DNA of 9,953 nucleotides from positions 1-9,953 of the forward strand of contig JAJRUU010000258.1 of the NCBI GenBank assembly GCA_024277605.1, written 5' to 3'. A program made the translations under genes and the position numbers. The notes below the pieces were generated by a model. It worked only from the letters and a program-made list of their open reading frames with translations, was not told the origin of the DNA and searched no databases. Every line of letters begins with the position of its first letter. The first letter of the stretch is position 1. The DNA comes from a bacterium. Lineage in GTDB: Bacteria > SZUA-182 > SZUA-191 > JAJRXT01. Shown here in pieces: positions 1 through 6,500 of the stretch.

Positions 1-59
1 ACAGCAAAACCACATCTGCCTGATAATATTAACTTTGTCAGCTTCCACACAATAATTTT

Positions 60-176
60 CAGGCAAGCAAAGTTATCATGGACGTTGGATTTAGACTCTT
101 TTTGATAATAAGTCCAGGCCATGCCTGGTCTGGCAAATCATGTATAAACTTATGAATAGATCGGGCTCTAAGGTAA
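60..176 (-). repeat. Left copy of a ~110-base element bordering hrcA
   Basis: The block fills most of the non-coding 178 bases downstream of hrcA and matches, in inverted orientation, the block at 1321-1427 upstream of the hrcA promoter. The best part is 128-165 against the complement of 1334-1371: 38 aligned positions without gaps, 31 identical, with an uninterrupted 16-base run (150-165). Read on the minus strand the two also share TTACCT at the near edge, CCAACGTCC (80-88 here) and GCTTGCCTG versus GCTGTGCCTG at the far edge. Spacing between shared blocks differs. No coding frame of note was seen in 1-178, and I see no start of grpE there, although grpE commonly follows hrcA. The nature of the element is unknown. 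Confidence 0.6.
111..131 (-). terminator. Weak hairpin downstream of hrcA, possible terminator
   Basis: CCAGGC (114-119) and GCCTGG (123-128) form a perfect six-pair stem over a three-base loop, extended by two more pairs beyond one mismatch. On the minus strand it lies about 50 bases past the hrcA stop and is followed by CTTATTATC rather than a real U-run, so termination is only a possibility. It sits inside the repeat element at 60-176 but is not conserved in the other copy. Confidence 0.25.
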
Positions 177-178
177 AA

Positions 179-1219
179 TTACATCCTACTCAACATCAGG
201 CTAACCATCTTAGCGGTATATTCAACCAGAGGAATCACACTGGAATACTCCATTCTGGTAGGGCCAATAACCCCCAGCATCCCCATCACCGAATCACCGG
301 CATTATACGTAGTAGTAACAAAGCTACAATCCTTCATTTGCTCAATCTGATTCTCGGAACCGATTAATACCCGAAGACCGCCACCTTCCAAACACTTATC
401 CAGGATAACTATTAATTGGTTTTTCTCTTCAAAAGTCCCAAAGATGGCATTCATTTTCTTTAGGTCTTCAAATTCAGGATGATTTAAAATATTCAACTGC
501 CCATCAATGTACACCTTCGTCACCTCAGGTGAATCAAACACTTTCTGGCTAAGCCTCAACGCCCGCTGCAGTAGCTTATCATACAACTGCTTATCCTGTC
601 GCATCATATCCAGCAAGTGGTTTCTTATATTAAACAAGGGCACATCCTTAAAGTGGTCATTTAAGCAGCGCGCCATTTGGTCTAACTTATCCTGGGTATA
701 TGATTCTGATATTTCAATCACCTTCTGCTGCACCGAACCGGAACGAGACACGAATACCACCAACACCAGATTATCCCTGAGATGCACTAAATTGATATGC
801 TTAAACAGCATATCTTCAATCCGGGGGGCCAGAACTACGCCGATACAGTGCGTATTGGATGAAAGTATTTTGGAAGTATACCGCAGCAAATCTGAAACTT
901 CGGAAAACTTTTGATTATAACATTTTTCAATGCCCGCCGGAGGCTTCTGAAGTTGAGGCCGCTCACGGTTGAGCGACTCCACATAAAAGCGATAGCCTTG
1001 CTCAGTGGGCAACCTGCCGGCTGAGGTATGCGGATGCTTTAGGTAACCTAATTCCTCTAAATCGGCCATAATGTTGCGGATAGTAGCCGGACTTAAATTT
1101 AAATTATATTTCCTGGAGATAGTACGAGATCCTACCGGCTCAGCCGTAGCAATATAGCAATTGACTACAGCCTGTAGAATTTGCATACTTCTCTCATCTA
1201 ATTTGGTACTTTTCAACAT
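179..1219 (-). CDS. hrcA: Heat-inducible transcription repressor HrcA
   Basis: HrcA binds CIRCE operators and represses the heat-shock chaperone genes (dnaK and groE operons); GroEL keeps it active. The 346-residue length is normal for the family. The N-terminal winged helix-turn-helix is clear: EPVGSRTIS (27-35), the recognition segment SPATIRNIMADLEELGYL (43-60) and the family signature HTSAGRLPTEQGYRFYV (64-80). The C-terminal block GVIGPTRMEYSSVIP (about 316-330) is also typical. The ATG at 1219 is preceded on the minus strand by CAGGA (1229-1233), nine bases away. The gene has its own promoter and a CIRCE site, so autorepression is expected. It normally heads an hrcA-grpE-dnaK-dnaJ operon; here at least 178 non-coding bases follow the stop, and the next gene is outside the window. 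The two flanking inverted elements are unusual. Confidence 0.97.
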   Translation of the reverse strand: MLKSTKLDERSMQILQAVVNCYIATAEPVGSRTISRKYNLNLSPATIRNIMADLEELGYLKHPHTSAGRLPTEQGYRFYVESLNRERPQLQKPPAGIEKCYNQKFSEVSDLLRYTSKILSSNTHCIGVVLAPRIEDMLFKHINLVHLRDNLVLVVFVSRSGSVQQKVIEISESYTQDKLDQMARCLNDHFKDVPLFNIRNHLLDMMRQDKQLYDKLLQRALRLSQKVFDSPEVTKVYIDGQLNILNHPEFEDLKKMNAIFGTFEEKNQLIVILDKCLEGGGLRVLIGSENQIEQMKDCSFVTTTYNAGDSVMGMLGVIGPTRMEYSSVIPLVEYTAKMVSLMLSRM

Positions 1220-1244
1220 TTTTTGATATCCTGAGGAATGCAGG

Positions 1245-1271
1245 TTAGCACTCTCCGCCTGAGAGTGCCAA
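1245..1271 (-). promoter_or_regulatory. CIRCE operator (HrcA binding site)
   Basis: The site is TTAGCACTC (1245-1253), nine bases, then GAGTGCCAA (1263-1271). The CIRCE consensus is TTAGCACTC-N9-GAGTGCTAA, so 17 of 18 arm positions match. The inner part is fully paired: GCACTCTC (1248-1255) with GAGAGTGC (1261-1268). It lies between the -10 box and the hrcA start codon, so HrcA bound here would block its own transcription. A displaced TGCTAA follows at 1272-1277, overlapping the -10 box by one base. Confidence 0.95.
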
Positions 1272-1276
1272 TGCTA

Positions 1277-1305
1277 AACATAACAACGCCCTCTTCATTT
1301 GTCAA
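1277..1305 (-). promoter_or_regulatory. Sigma-A type promoter of hrcA
   Basis: On the minus strand, TTGACA (complement of 1300-1305) is a perfect -35 box. It is followed by a 17-base spacer and TATGTT (complement of 1277-1282) as -10. The expected start of transcription falls at about 1270, inside the CIRCE operator, which is the usual arrangement for an HrcA-repressed promoter. Confidence 0.85.
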
Positions 1306-1320
1306 GGAAAAAATACTAGC

Positions 1321-1427
1321 TTACCTGCTTAGTCCCGATCTATTCATAAATTTAGTCTGGGTTTGCAAGACACCCCCCGTGAGATAAGGTTCATTAGCCA
1401 ACGTCCTGAAGAAACAGGCTGTGCCTG
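1321..1427 (+). repeat. Right copy of the element bordering hrcA
   Basis: This is the counterpart, in opposite orientation, of the block at 60-176. It begins TTACCT at 1321, just outside the hrcA -35 box, and contains the 38-base similarity block (1334-1371), CCAACGTCC (1398-1406) and GCTGTGCCTG (1418-1427). Its far end can fold in two exclusive ways: CCTG (1405-1408) with CAGG (1415-1418), or CAGGC (1415-1419) with GCCTG (1423-1427). I do not recognise it as a known riboswitch or small RNA. It could be a dispersed repeat, a non-autonomous element or a structured RNA. Confidence 0.6.
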
Positions 1428-1442
1428 CCCGAATCTTTCGGG
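1428..1442. other. Perfect short hairpin next to the right element
   Basis: CCCGAA (1428-1433) and TTCGGG (1437-1442) pair perfectly over a three-base loop, directly after the CAGGC/GCCTG hairpin at 1415-1427. No U-run follows on the plus strand, so a terminator reading is weak. The tandem hairpins suggest a folded RNA or a repeat border. Confidence 0.45.
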
Positions 1443-1569
1443 TGAAAAGCCTCTGCTTTCTAAATAATACCTATTGACTTTAATTAAGAAATAAATTAAT
1501 GGTTGTATTTTATATCATAAAATGGTATTATTTACATGATAAAATATATATGTTTCTAACCAACACCTG

Positions 1570-1598
1570 CAGTTTGGCATACTTTGTATGCATATAAT
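1570..1598 (+). promoter_or_regulatory. Candidate promoter with embedded inverted repeat
   Basis: TATAAT at 1593-1598 is a perfect -10 box. The -35 position is poor (CAGTTT at 17-base spacing). Between them lies a perfect inverted repeat, GCATAC (1577-1582) and GTATGC (1586-1591) around TTT, placed where a repressor or activator would act. If used, the transcript would carry the REP-like structure at 1619-1698 in its leader before the gene at 1753. Confidence 0.35.
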
Positions 1599-1618
1599 AT
1601 CATTTTCTCTTTGAAATG

Positions 1619-1698
1619 GCACAGACACTTATTGGTAGCCGCAAGCTTCAGCTTGCGTACCAAGCGCAGGCTAAAGCCTGCGACTACCATGTCTGTGC
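1619..1698. repeat. Cloverleaf of two inverted REP-like hairpins (BIME-like)
   Basis: An outer perfect nine-pair stem, GCACAGACA (1619-1627) with TGTCTGTGC (1690-1698), encloses a second stem, TGGTAG (1633-1638) with CTACCA (1684-1689). This in turn holds two hairpins: CGCAAGCT/AGCTTGCG (1640-1657) and CGCAGGCT/AGCCTGCG (1665-1682). The hairpins with their GGTAG ends (1634-1657, and 1665-1688 on the other strand) are 20/24 identical as inverted copies. Two of the four differences are the two sides of one base pair (A-T in one arm, G-C in the other). A GTAG tetranucleotide at the foot of a hairpin is the hallmark of REP elements mobilised by RAYT (TnpA-REP) transposases. No such transposase lies in this window. 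Confidence 0.75.
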
Positions 1699-1752
1699 AG
1701 TTACGACTGGAAAGTCATATTAGACCATGGTCACATACTTTATGATTTTACA

Positions 1753-2085
1753 ATGAGCATAGATATAGCGGCTATTAATAAGCGAATTGATGAAATTAAA
1801 GCCCAAAACAAAAGGACTGAGTATATTACAATTTCGATGTCTGTGGGAATATTTTTATTAGCTATAGGTATCTTAATACATAGTATATTATTTGAGCAAA
1901 TTATTCTGCTTGGGGCTGTCATATTCATAAATATTATCTTATATTGGCCGATTAAAATCTTACTCCGCATAAGAAAAGAAAATATGGTGTTAAGCACAAC
2001 CGCTATGGTTTTAGAAACCTGCCCAACAGAGAAGGCGATTGTAGAACTGGAAAAACTGTGGGCTTTTTTAAGAGAAGAACAATGA
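1753..2085 (+). CDS. Small two-helix membrane protein, partner of the pentapeptide gene
   Basis: I do not recognise this 110-residue protein. It starts with a charged, heptad-like helix (about 1-22, IAAINKRIDEIKAQNKR). Two close hydrophobic segments (about 25-46 and 50-71) form a membrane hairpin, followed by a basic RIRK and a C-terminal helical tail (about 80-110, ending EKLWAFLREEQ). Positive charges on both outer sides suggest that both termini lie in the cytoplasm. Its TGA stop overlaps the ATG of the pentapeptide gene as ATGA (2082-2085), a classic sign of translational coupling, so the two products probably act together. No good Shine-Dalgarno precedes the ATG. The open frame in the opposite strand here is a shadow. 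A role as a membrane anchor for the pentapeptide protein is inference. Confidence 0.75.
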   Translation: MSIDIAAINKRIDEIKAQNKRTEYITISMSVGIFLLAIGILIHSILFEQIILLGAVIFINIILYWPIKILLRIRKENMVLSTTAMVLETCPTEKAIVELEKLWAFLREEQ

Positions 2086-3017
2086 AAAATGCAGAAACGA
2101 TCCTAGCTGATATTATAAATCAATTAAAATCCGACACAAAACTGGGCTTCGATGCCCTGGGAATGGAAGCGGAAGCCCCTGAAAAGTCAAATCCTGTTAT
2201 CAATGTAAAAGATCAAACCATTTACCCCCTCCACAAAACCGCTTCAAATGAAACCGTGCTGTTGGATGCAAACAATAACAAACTAACTCTCAATAAAGCT
2301 GCCCTGAGCAAAACAAATCTCACCGGCGTCAAATTCTTAAATGCTGATCTTTCCGGAGTCGACTTTATTGAAACTATCCTGCTGGATGCCGACCTCAGCA
2401 AAGCCAACCTCAGTAAAGCCAATATGAGCAAAGCTGATCTTGGCGGAGCCAATCTAAGCAAAGCTGATTTAAGCGAAGCCAACTTAAATAAAGCGAAACT
2501 CTGGGGCGCTAATCTAATTGGGGCGAATCTTAGTAAATCCACATTATGGGGCGCCGATTTGAGCGGAGCTGACCTTCGCGGAGCCAACCTCTGTGGGGCC
2601 AACCTTTGGGGGGCCGATCTGAGTGATGCGGACCTGCGGGGGGCCAACCTCCATGGAACAATTCTGTGGGATGCCAACCTCCGCAAAGCTAATCTTGGCG
2701 GAAGCATTTTAAAAGCAGCCAATCTTCGTGGAGCGGTGCTCCGTGAAGCTAACTTTGAAAAAGCTATTTTAAATGATGCCAACCTCCATGGAACCATACT
2801 GTGGGACGCCAACTTAGCGAGAGCCAATCTCAGTGGAACCGACTTGCGGGGAGCCAACCTCTGGGGAGCTAACCTCATTGGAGCTACATTAAGCAACGCC
2901 AATCTTCACGGAACTATCCTCTGGGATGTCAACTTCAGCGAAGCCGATCTCAGTGGAACCATCCTTGAAGCCGCTGCTATGCGTGGGTCTAACCTGCATA
3001 AAGCTAACCTTGAGTGA
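2082..3017 (+). CDS. Pentapeptide-repeat protein, frame ends at an in-frame TGA
   Basis: The 311-residue product has a non-repetitive N-terminus (about 1-68) and then a continuous run of A(D/N)LXX pentapeptides (for example ADLSK, ANLSK, ADLRG, ANLWG), the pattern that folds into a right-handed quadrilateral beta-helix. There is no signal peptide. I prefer ATG 2082 over GTG 2058 because it gives the ATGA overlap with the membrane gene and follows AAGAGAAG, a modest Shine-Dalgarno. A longer unit, ANLHGTILWD, recurs: its AACCT/AATCT codons start at 2646, 2781 and 2901, and a variant at 3036 lies beyond the stop. Spacings are 135, 120 and 135 bases, pointing to internal duplications. The repeat does not end at the TGA (3015-3017) but goes on in the same frame. 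No specific target can be read; resemblance to DNA-mimic gyrase protectors (Qnr, MfpA) is only at fold level. Confidence 0.85.
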   Translation: MKNAETILADIINQLKSDTKLGFDALGMEAEAPEKSNPVINVKDQTIYPLHKTASNETVLLDANNNKLTLNKAALSKTNLTGVKFLNADLSGVDFIETILLDADLSKANLSKANMSKADLGGANLSKADLSEANLNKAKLWGANLIGANLSKSTLWGADLSGADLRGANLCGANLWGADLSDADLRGANLHGTILWDANLRKANLGGSILKAANLRGAVLREANFEKAILNDANLHGTILWDANLARANLSGTDLRGANLWGANLIGATLSNANLHGTILWDVNFSEADLSGTILEAAAMRGSNLHKANLE

Positions 3018-3287
3018 GCTAATCTGCGTGGAGCTAACCTACGGGGAACTATTCTTTGGGAGGCCAACTTGCGCAGAACCGATCTGCGGGGAACCGATTT
3101 CAGCGGCTCCAATCTACGCGGAGCTGATCTTCGTGGGGCCGATTTACGCGGAGCCGATTTCAGCAAGGCTGTTCTACGCGGAGCCGACCTCACCGACACG
3201 GACATTAATGGAACCATCCTCTGTAAAAGCGGCTTAAAAGGCGATATCTATAGTGAAGCTGAACTTAGCAAAGCCGTTCTCCATTAA
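3018..3287 (+). pseudogene. Continuation of the pentapeptide repeat beyond the TGA
   Basis: The reading frame of the upstream pentapeptide gene continues for 89 codons to a TAA (3285-3287) with the repeat kept in phase: ANLRGANLRG, TDLRG, TDFSG and four near-perfect ADLRG-type units, fading into a non-repetitive end (SEAELSKAVLH). The only open start within it is a TTG at 3069, which encodes the Leu of an ANL motif and has no Shine-Dalgarno, so a separate gene is unlikely. It is best seen as the C-terminal part of a ~401-residue protein cut off by the TGA at 3015-3017, or reached by UGA readthrough. The absence of further stops or frameshifts means any inactivation is recent. Confidence 0.7.
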
Positions 3288-3298
3288 CCCCGACTAAG

Positions 3299-3320
3299 CC
3301 AGACAAGTCTGGTCTTATTA
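3299..3320 (+). terminator. Hairpin after the pentapeptide frame, possible terminator
   Basis: CCAGAC (3299-3304) and GTCTGG (3307-3312) pair perfectly over a two-base loop, 12 bases after the TAA at 3287, and are followed by TCTTATTA. The loop is too tight as drawn (it would open to four) and the U-run is poor, so termination would be partial. Its position after the TAA at 3287, not after the TGA at 3017, fits the longer frame being the ancestral gene. Confidence 0.35.
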
Positions 3321-3384
3321 ACAGCGAGCCTTATTTACTAAAAAAGCCATAGATATTCCCTTGCATCATTGACCCTTTTCAACT

Positions 3385-3406
3385 AAACTATACGGTAGAA
3401 TAGTTT
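3385..3406 (+). promoter_or_regulatory. Inverted repeat in the addB upstream region, operator-like
   Basis: AAACTAT (3385-3391) and ATAGTTT (3400-3406) form a perfect seven-base inverted repeat with an eight-base centre. A TTGACC (3369-3374) and a TAGAAT (3396-3401) are nearby, but their 21-base spacing is too long for a standard promoter, so I call no promoter. It does not match a Gram-positive LexA box (GAAC-N4-GTTC). The rest of the 241-base gap (3288-3528) holds no gene that I can see. Confidence 0.35.
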
Positions 3407-3443
3407 TAATTGAGGGTATCCTTGAATTCGGCTAAACCGTAAA

Positions 3444-3480
3444 CCTCCCCCCTTTTGGCTTTGCAACAAACAACGGGAGG
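3444..3480 (+). other. CCTCCC/GGGAGG inverted repeat in the addB leader
   Basis: CCTCCC (3444-3449) is complementary to GGGAGG (3475-3480) across a 25-base loop. GGGAGG is itself a fine Shine-Dalgarno-like sequence, but it is 48 bases from the addB ATG. It may be a leader stem or chance; nothing decides between the two. Confidence 0.2.
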
Positions 3481-3528
3481 CAGCGCTTAACATAATCACT
3501 CCAGGTAATATCTGGTTGCTCGCCCCCT

Positions 3529-6500
3529 ATGGCTCATATAATTCTAATCACGGCCCCGACTCAATCCCAAAGGCAGGCCCATATCCATAAAATCCTGCAC
3601 AACAGTGTTCCCCCCACTCTTCCGCCTGATTGCATATATCTGGCGCCCAGCAGAAGAAAGGTAACCTATACTCAAGACCGGCTATTAAAGCAGTCCGGGA
3701 AAAGCTGGATTCCACCAGTCTATACCTTAAACGAATTCGCTAAGCAGATTTATTTAAAACTGGGAGGCGACAAACAATCGGTTAATGCACTATCCCAAAA
3801 GCTTATTTTGCATTCATTATTAACCAAATCCAGTATCAAATGGGAATTCTTTAGCCCTGAAGAGCTTACCCCCGGTTTATTGAAAAAAATAGCTCAGTTT
3901 ATAGCTCAGGTCAAAACTTACTGCCCCAAAGACCTGGCCCACAGCATCCGCCAATATCGTTCACCCCTCGGCTTGCAAGCCAAAGATGGCGACCTGATAG
4001 CCCTATTCCAACATTACCGGCAATTTTTAGCCGAAAAATCGCTGGCGGACCCTCAGGACATATTGAGCGATACCGTTAAATTATTAAAAGGAGAAAACCC
4101 ACCCGCTAAACCATTACCGCAGATTAAGCGCTTGATCATAGATGGCTTTTATTACTTTAATCCGCTGGAACGAGAATTTACTAAAGCGATAATTAAAACA
4201 TTTGCACAAATAGTAGTCTCATCAGAAAGTGAACCTCCGCCCATCGAGACAAAGCATGAACTGCTTACTGATTATCTTGATTTTTGGCGGGAGTTGGGAA
4301 GCAATGCAGCTCATAGTCTGAAACTAATCACGCCCGAAAGCTCACCCAGCGCTTATGACCCAAACTTTATGGCTATTAGTCAGCAGCTGTTTAAACCGTC
4401 CAAGCCAGCGGCTGTTCCAACTCCGAACCTGATAATCCACAGCCCATTTCACCGTCGACAAGAAGTGAAGGATATCGCCCGCAACATTCGGCACATCATA
4501 AGCCGCCAATCTGACACCAGATTGTCCAGCATGTATGTTGTCTTTCCAAAAATGAGCATTTATGCCCCGTTAGTGCAGGAAATATTCCCCTGCTATGGCA
4601 TTCCCTATGAAATTACCAAGGGATACCCCCTGCAAGCATCGCCGATAGCCCGGACTGCACTTAGGCTGTTGGCTGTACGCTTACATGGGTATCAGCGTGA
4701 AGACTGGTGTGCTTTATTTGCTTCTGAATTAGTAAGTTATAGTGATAGCATTACCCCCCCCCAATGGGCTGATTTTATTAATAGCTTAGAGATTGCCCCC
4801 GCTACCGCATGCGGGCTGCTTAGCTTGCCTCCAGATGAAAAACAGCAGTTGAACCTGCCGCTCATAGACCGGTGGGCACGGCGAGCAAATCTTAAGGGAG
4901 GGGCAAACTGGCAGCAAAACTGGCTCAAGTCGCTGGTAAATTCAATTAATGTATCGCACTTGGATAAAGAAAAGCAAGCCGAGCTATACCGGCAGCTATA
5001 TCTATTACAATCTGCCTGGGCAGAGTTTGATTGCCTGCCACACAACTTAACCGGTCAACAATTCAGCGAAAGTCTGCTCTACCTGATAAAGCGCTTTGGT
5101 GTCTTTGAAAATATTATCGGGCAACTAAAGCATGTTCATAATTACAGCAACCGGGATAAGCACATTATTCTTAAGCGGGATTTTGATGCGCTGAATACGC
5201 TCCACTCCCTGCTGCGGCAAATTATGTCCGGCCTGAAGCTGACAAACAAGGAAAACAGCAAACTCCCACTGGCAGAATTACATTCCCTGTTCTTAGAGCA
5301 TCTGGCGGCCGAGGAGTACCATACTACCGACCACACTGAAGATCGAGTACAAGTTGTGGAAACCCTTGAATTGCGCGGACTCCATTTTGAATACCTGTTC
5401 TGGGGCGGATTGGCCGAAAATGAATTTCCCCGGCCTGAGCCGCAAGAGCTTTTCTATCCCGCAGTCGGCCCCAAAAGAATGTTTGCGCAACTGCCCAGAT
5501 TAGCTGAAGACCGGTATTTATTCAGCTACGTATTCAGAAACACTCATCGGCAGATAAGCCTCAGTTACCCCCTCACAGATCAGGGAAAGCCCTTGCTGCC
5601 CTCCCCTTTTATAGAGGAACTGCAACAGGTAACCGCAATAGATACTATTGGGCCTCAAGCAATTTCTCCGGCGTGCTTCACCCGGGGAGAGCTGTTGTGT
5701 GATATAGCCGCCGAACTTAACAAAAACACAGTCCCGCTGCTTAAACTAAAGGCGCTTAAACAGCTGGATCATGAAAGTTATCTGCAACTATTACATATAC
5801 TCAAGACAGAGAGCTTAAGGCAATCGTGTACCGCCTTCTCTGCCTATGAAGGCCTGCTTAATTCACCGGCTAACATACAATACATAAAGGGCCTCAATCC
5901 TGATGCCCGCTATAATGTTACCCAATTAGAAGATTATGCCGTCTGTCCATTGGGCTACTTTTTCAAATATGTACTTAAACTAACCCCGGCTGAAGAAATC
6001 ATCGAGGATTTCAAGCCCCAGGATCGGGGCAGTCTCTTACACACTATTTTAGAAGACTTCTATCGCAAGCGCATAAAAGAATATGAGGATGACCGGCTAC
6101 AGATCAATATAACGCAGGATAACCTGGAGGAGGCCTCCCGGCAGATGCTGCAAAGCGCCCAACGGGTATTGAGCGGCTTTCACACCAAATATATAAATCT
6201 TTTCTGGGAGAACGAAAAACAAGGTTTAATAGCGGGGCTAACACCGGGACTAACACTGGGAAAAGACCAACAGGCTCCGGGTATATTACGCAGCTTTCTG
6301 GAATATGAGGCCCAATCGATCGATAGGCTGACCCCCTGCTATGTGGAATTCAGCTTTGGCCAACGAGGCATTGCCCCTGCGCTCTCTCTTTCCGAGATCC
6401 AGCTTGAAGGACGGGTGGACAGGATCGATCTGGCCGTAGATAAAGGGGTGTTTGTAGTATATGACTATAAATTCGGTGCGGCGCCCTCCGGTTCATTAAT

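Larger units (their letters stand above)
1443..1752. other. AT-rich non-coding region upstream of the membrane/pentapeptide genes
   Basis: This stretch holds no gene that I can support. From about 1465 to 1560 it is strongly AT-rich, and one promoter-like pair is TTGTAT (1503-1508), 17 bases, TATTAT (1526-1531), which may arise by chance in such sequence. ATATCAT-type and ATGATA half-sites (about 1513-1541) are partly complementary. Further right come a second promoter candidate, the REP-like cloverleaf, and a perfect ten-base palindrome GACCATGGTC (1723-1732) just before the gene at 1753. Confidence 0.5.

Noticed and set aside
507..914. Plus-strand open frame inside hrcA
   Set aside because: It is antisense to a well-conserved gene, with Cys/Ser/Trp-rich translation and no recognisable features.
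1403..1414. Hammerhead-ribozyme-like string CTGAAGAAAC
   Set aside because: The CUGANGA and GAAA cores need a stem between them, which is absent here.
1380..1460. 6S RNA or known riboswitch at the hairpin cluster
   Set aside because: I could not match conserved boxes of 6S, SRP, cyclic di-GMP, cobalamin, Moco or glycine RNAs.
1740..1997. Minus-strand frame opposite the small membrane gene
   Set aside because: Hydrophobic codons on one strand give hydrophobic ones on the other; the plus-strand frame has the ATGA overlap and better context.
2222..3217. Long open frames on the minus strand opposite the pentapeptide gene (Arg/Leu/Pro/Ser-rich)
   Set aside because: They are a by-product of the five-codon repeat read backwards; composition is abnormal and no start signals are seen.
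2926..3237. Plus-strand frame rich in ISAEP-like repeats in another phase
   Set aside because: It is a frame-shifted reading of the pentapeptide repeat and has no Shine-Dalgarno.
3069..3287. Separate 72-residue pentapeptide gene
   Set aside because: Its start would be a TTG inside an ANL motif with no ribosome site, and it is in phase with the upstream gene; better treated as the cut-off 3' part.
3369..3401. Sigma-A promoter TTGACC...TAGAAT for addB
   Set aside because: The 21-base spacing is outside the usual 16-18 range.
6235..6261. Short tandem duplication in addB (GLTPGLTLG)
   Set aside because: Two near-identical 12-base units in frame; too short and too common to mean more than a local duplication.
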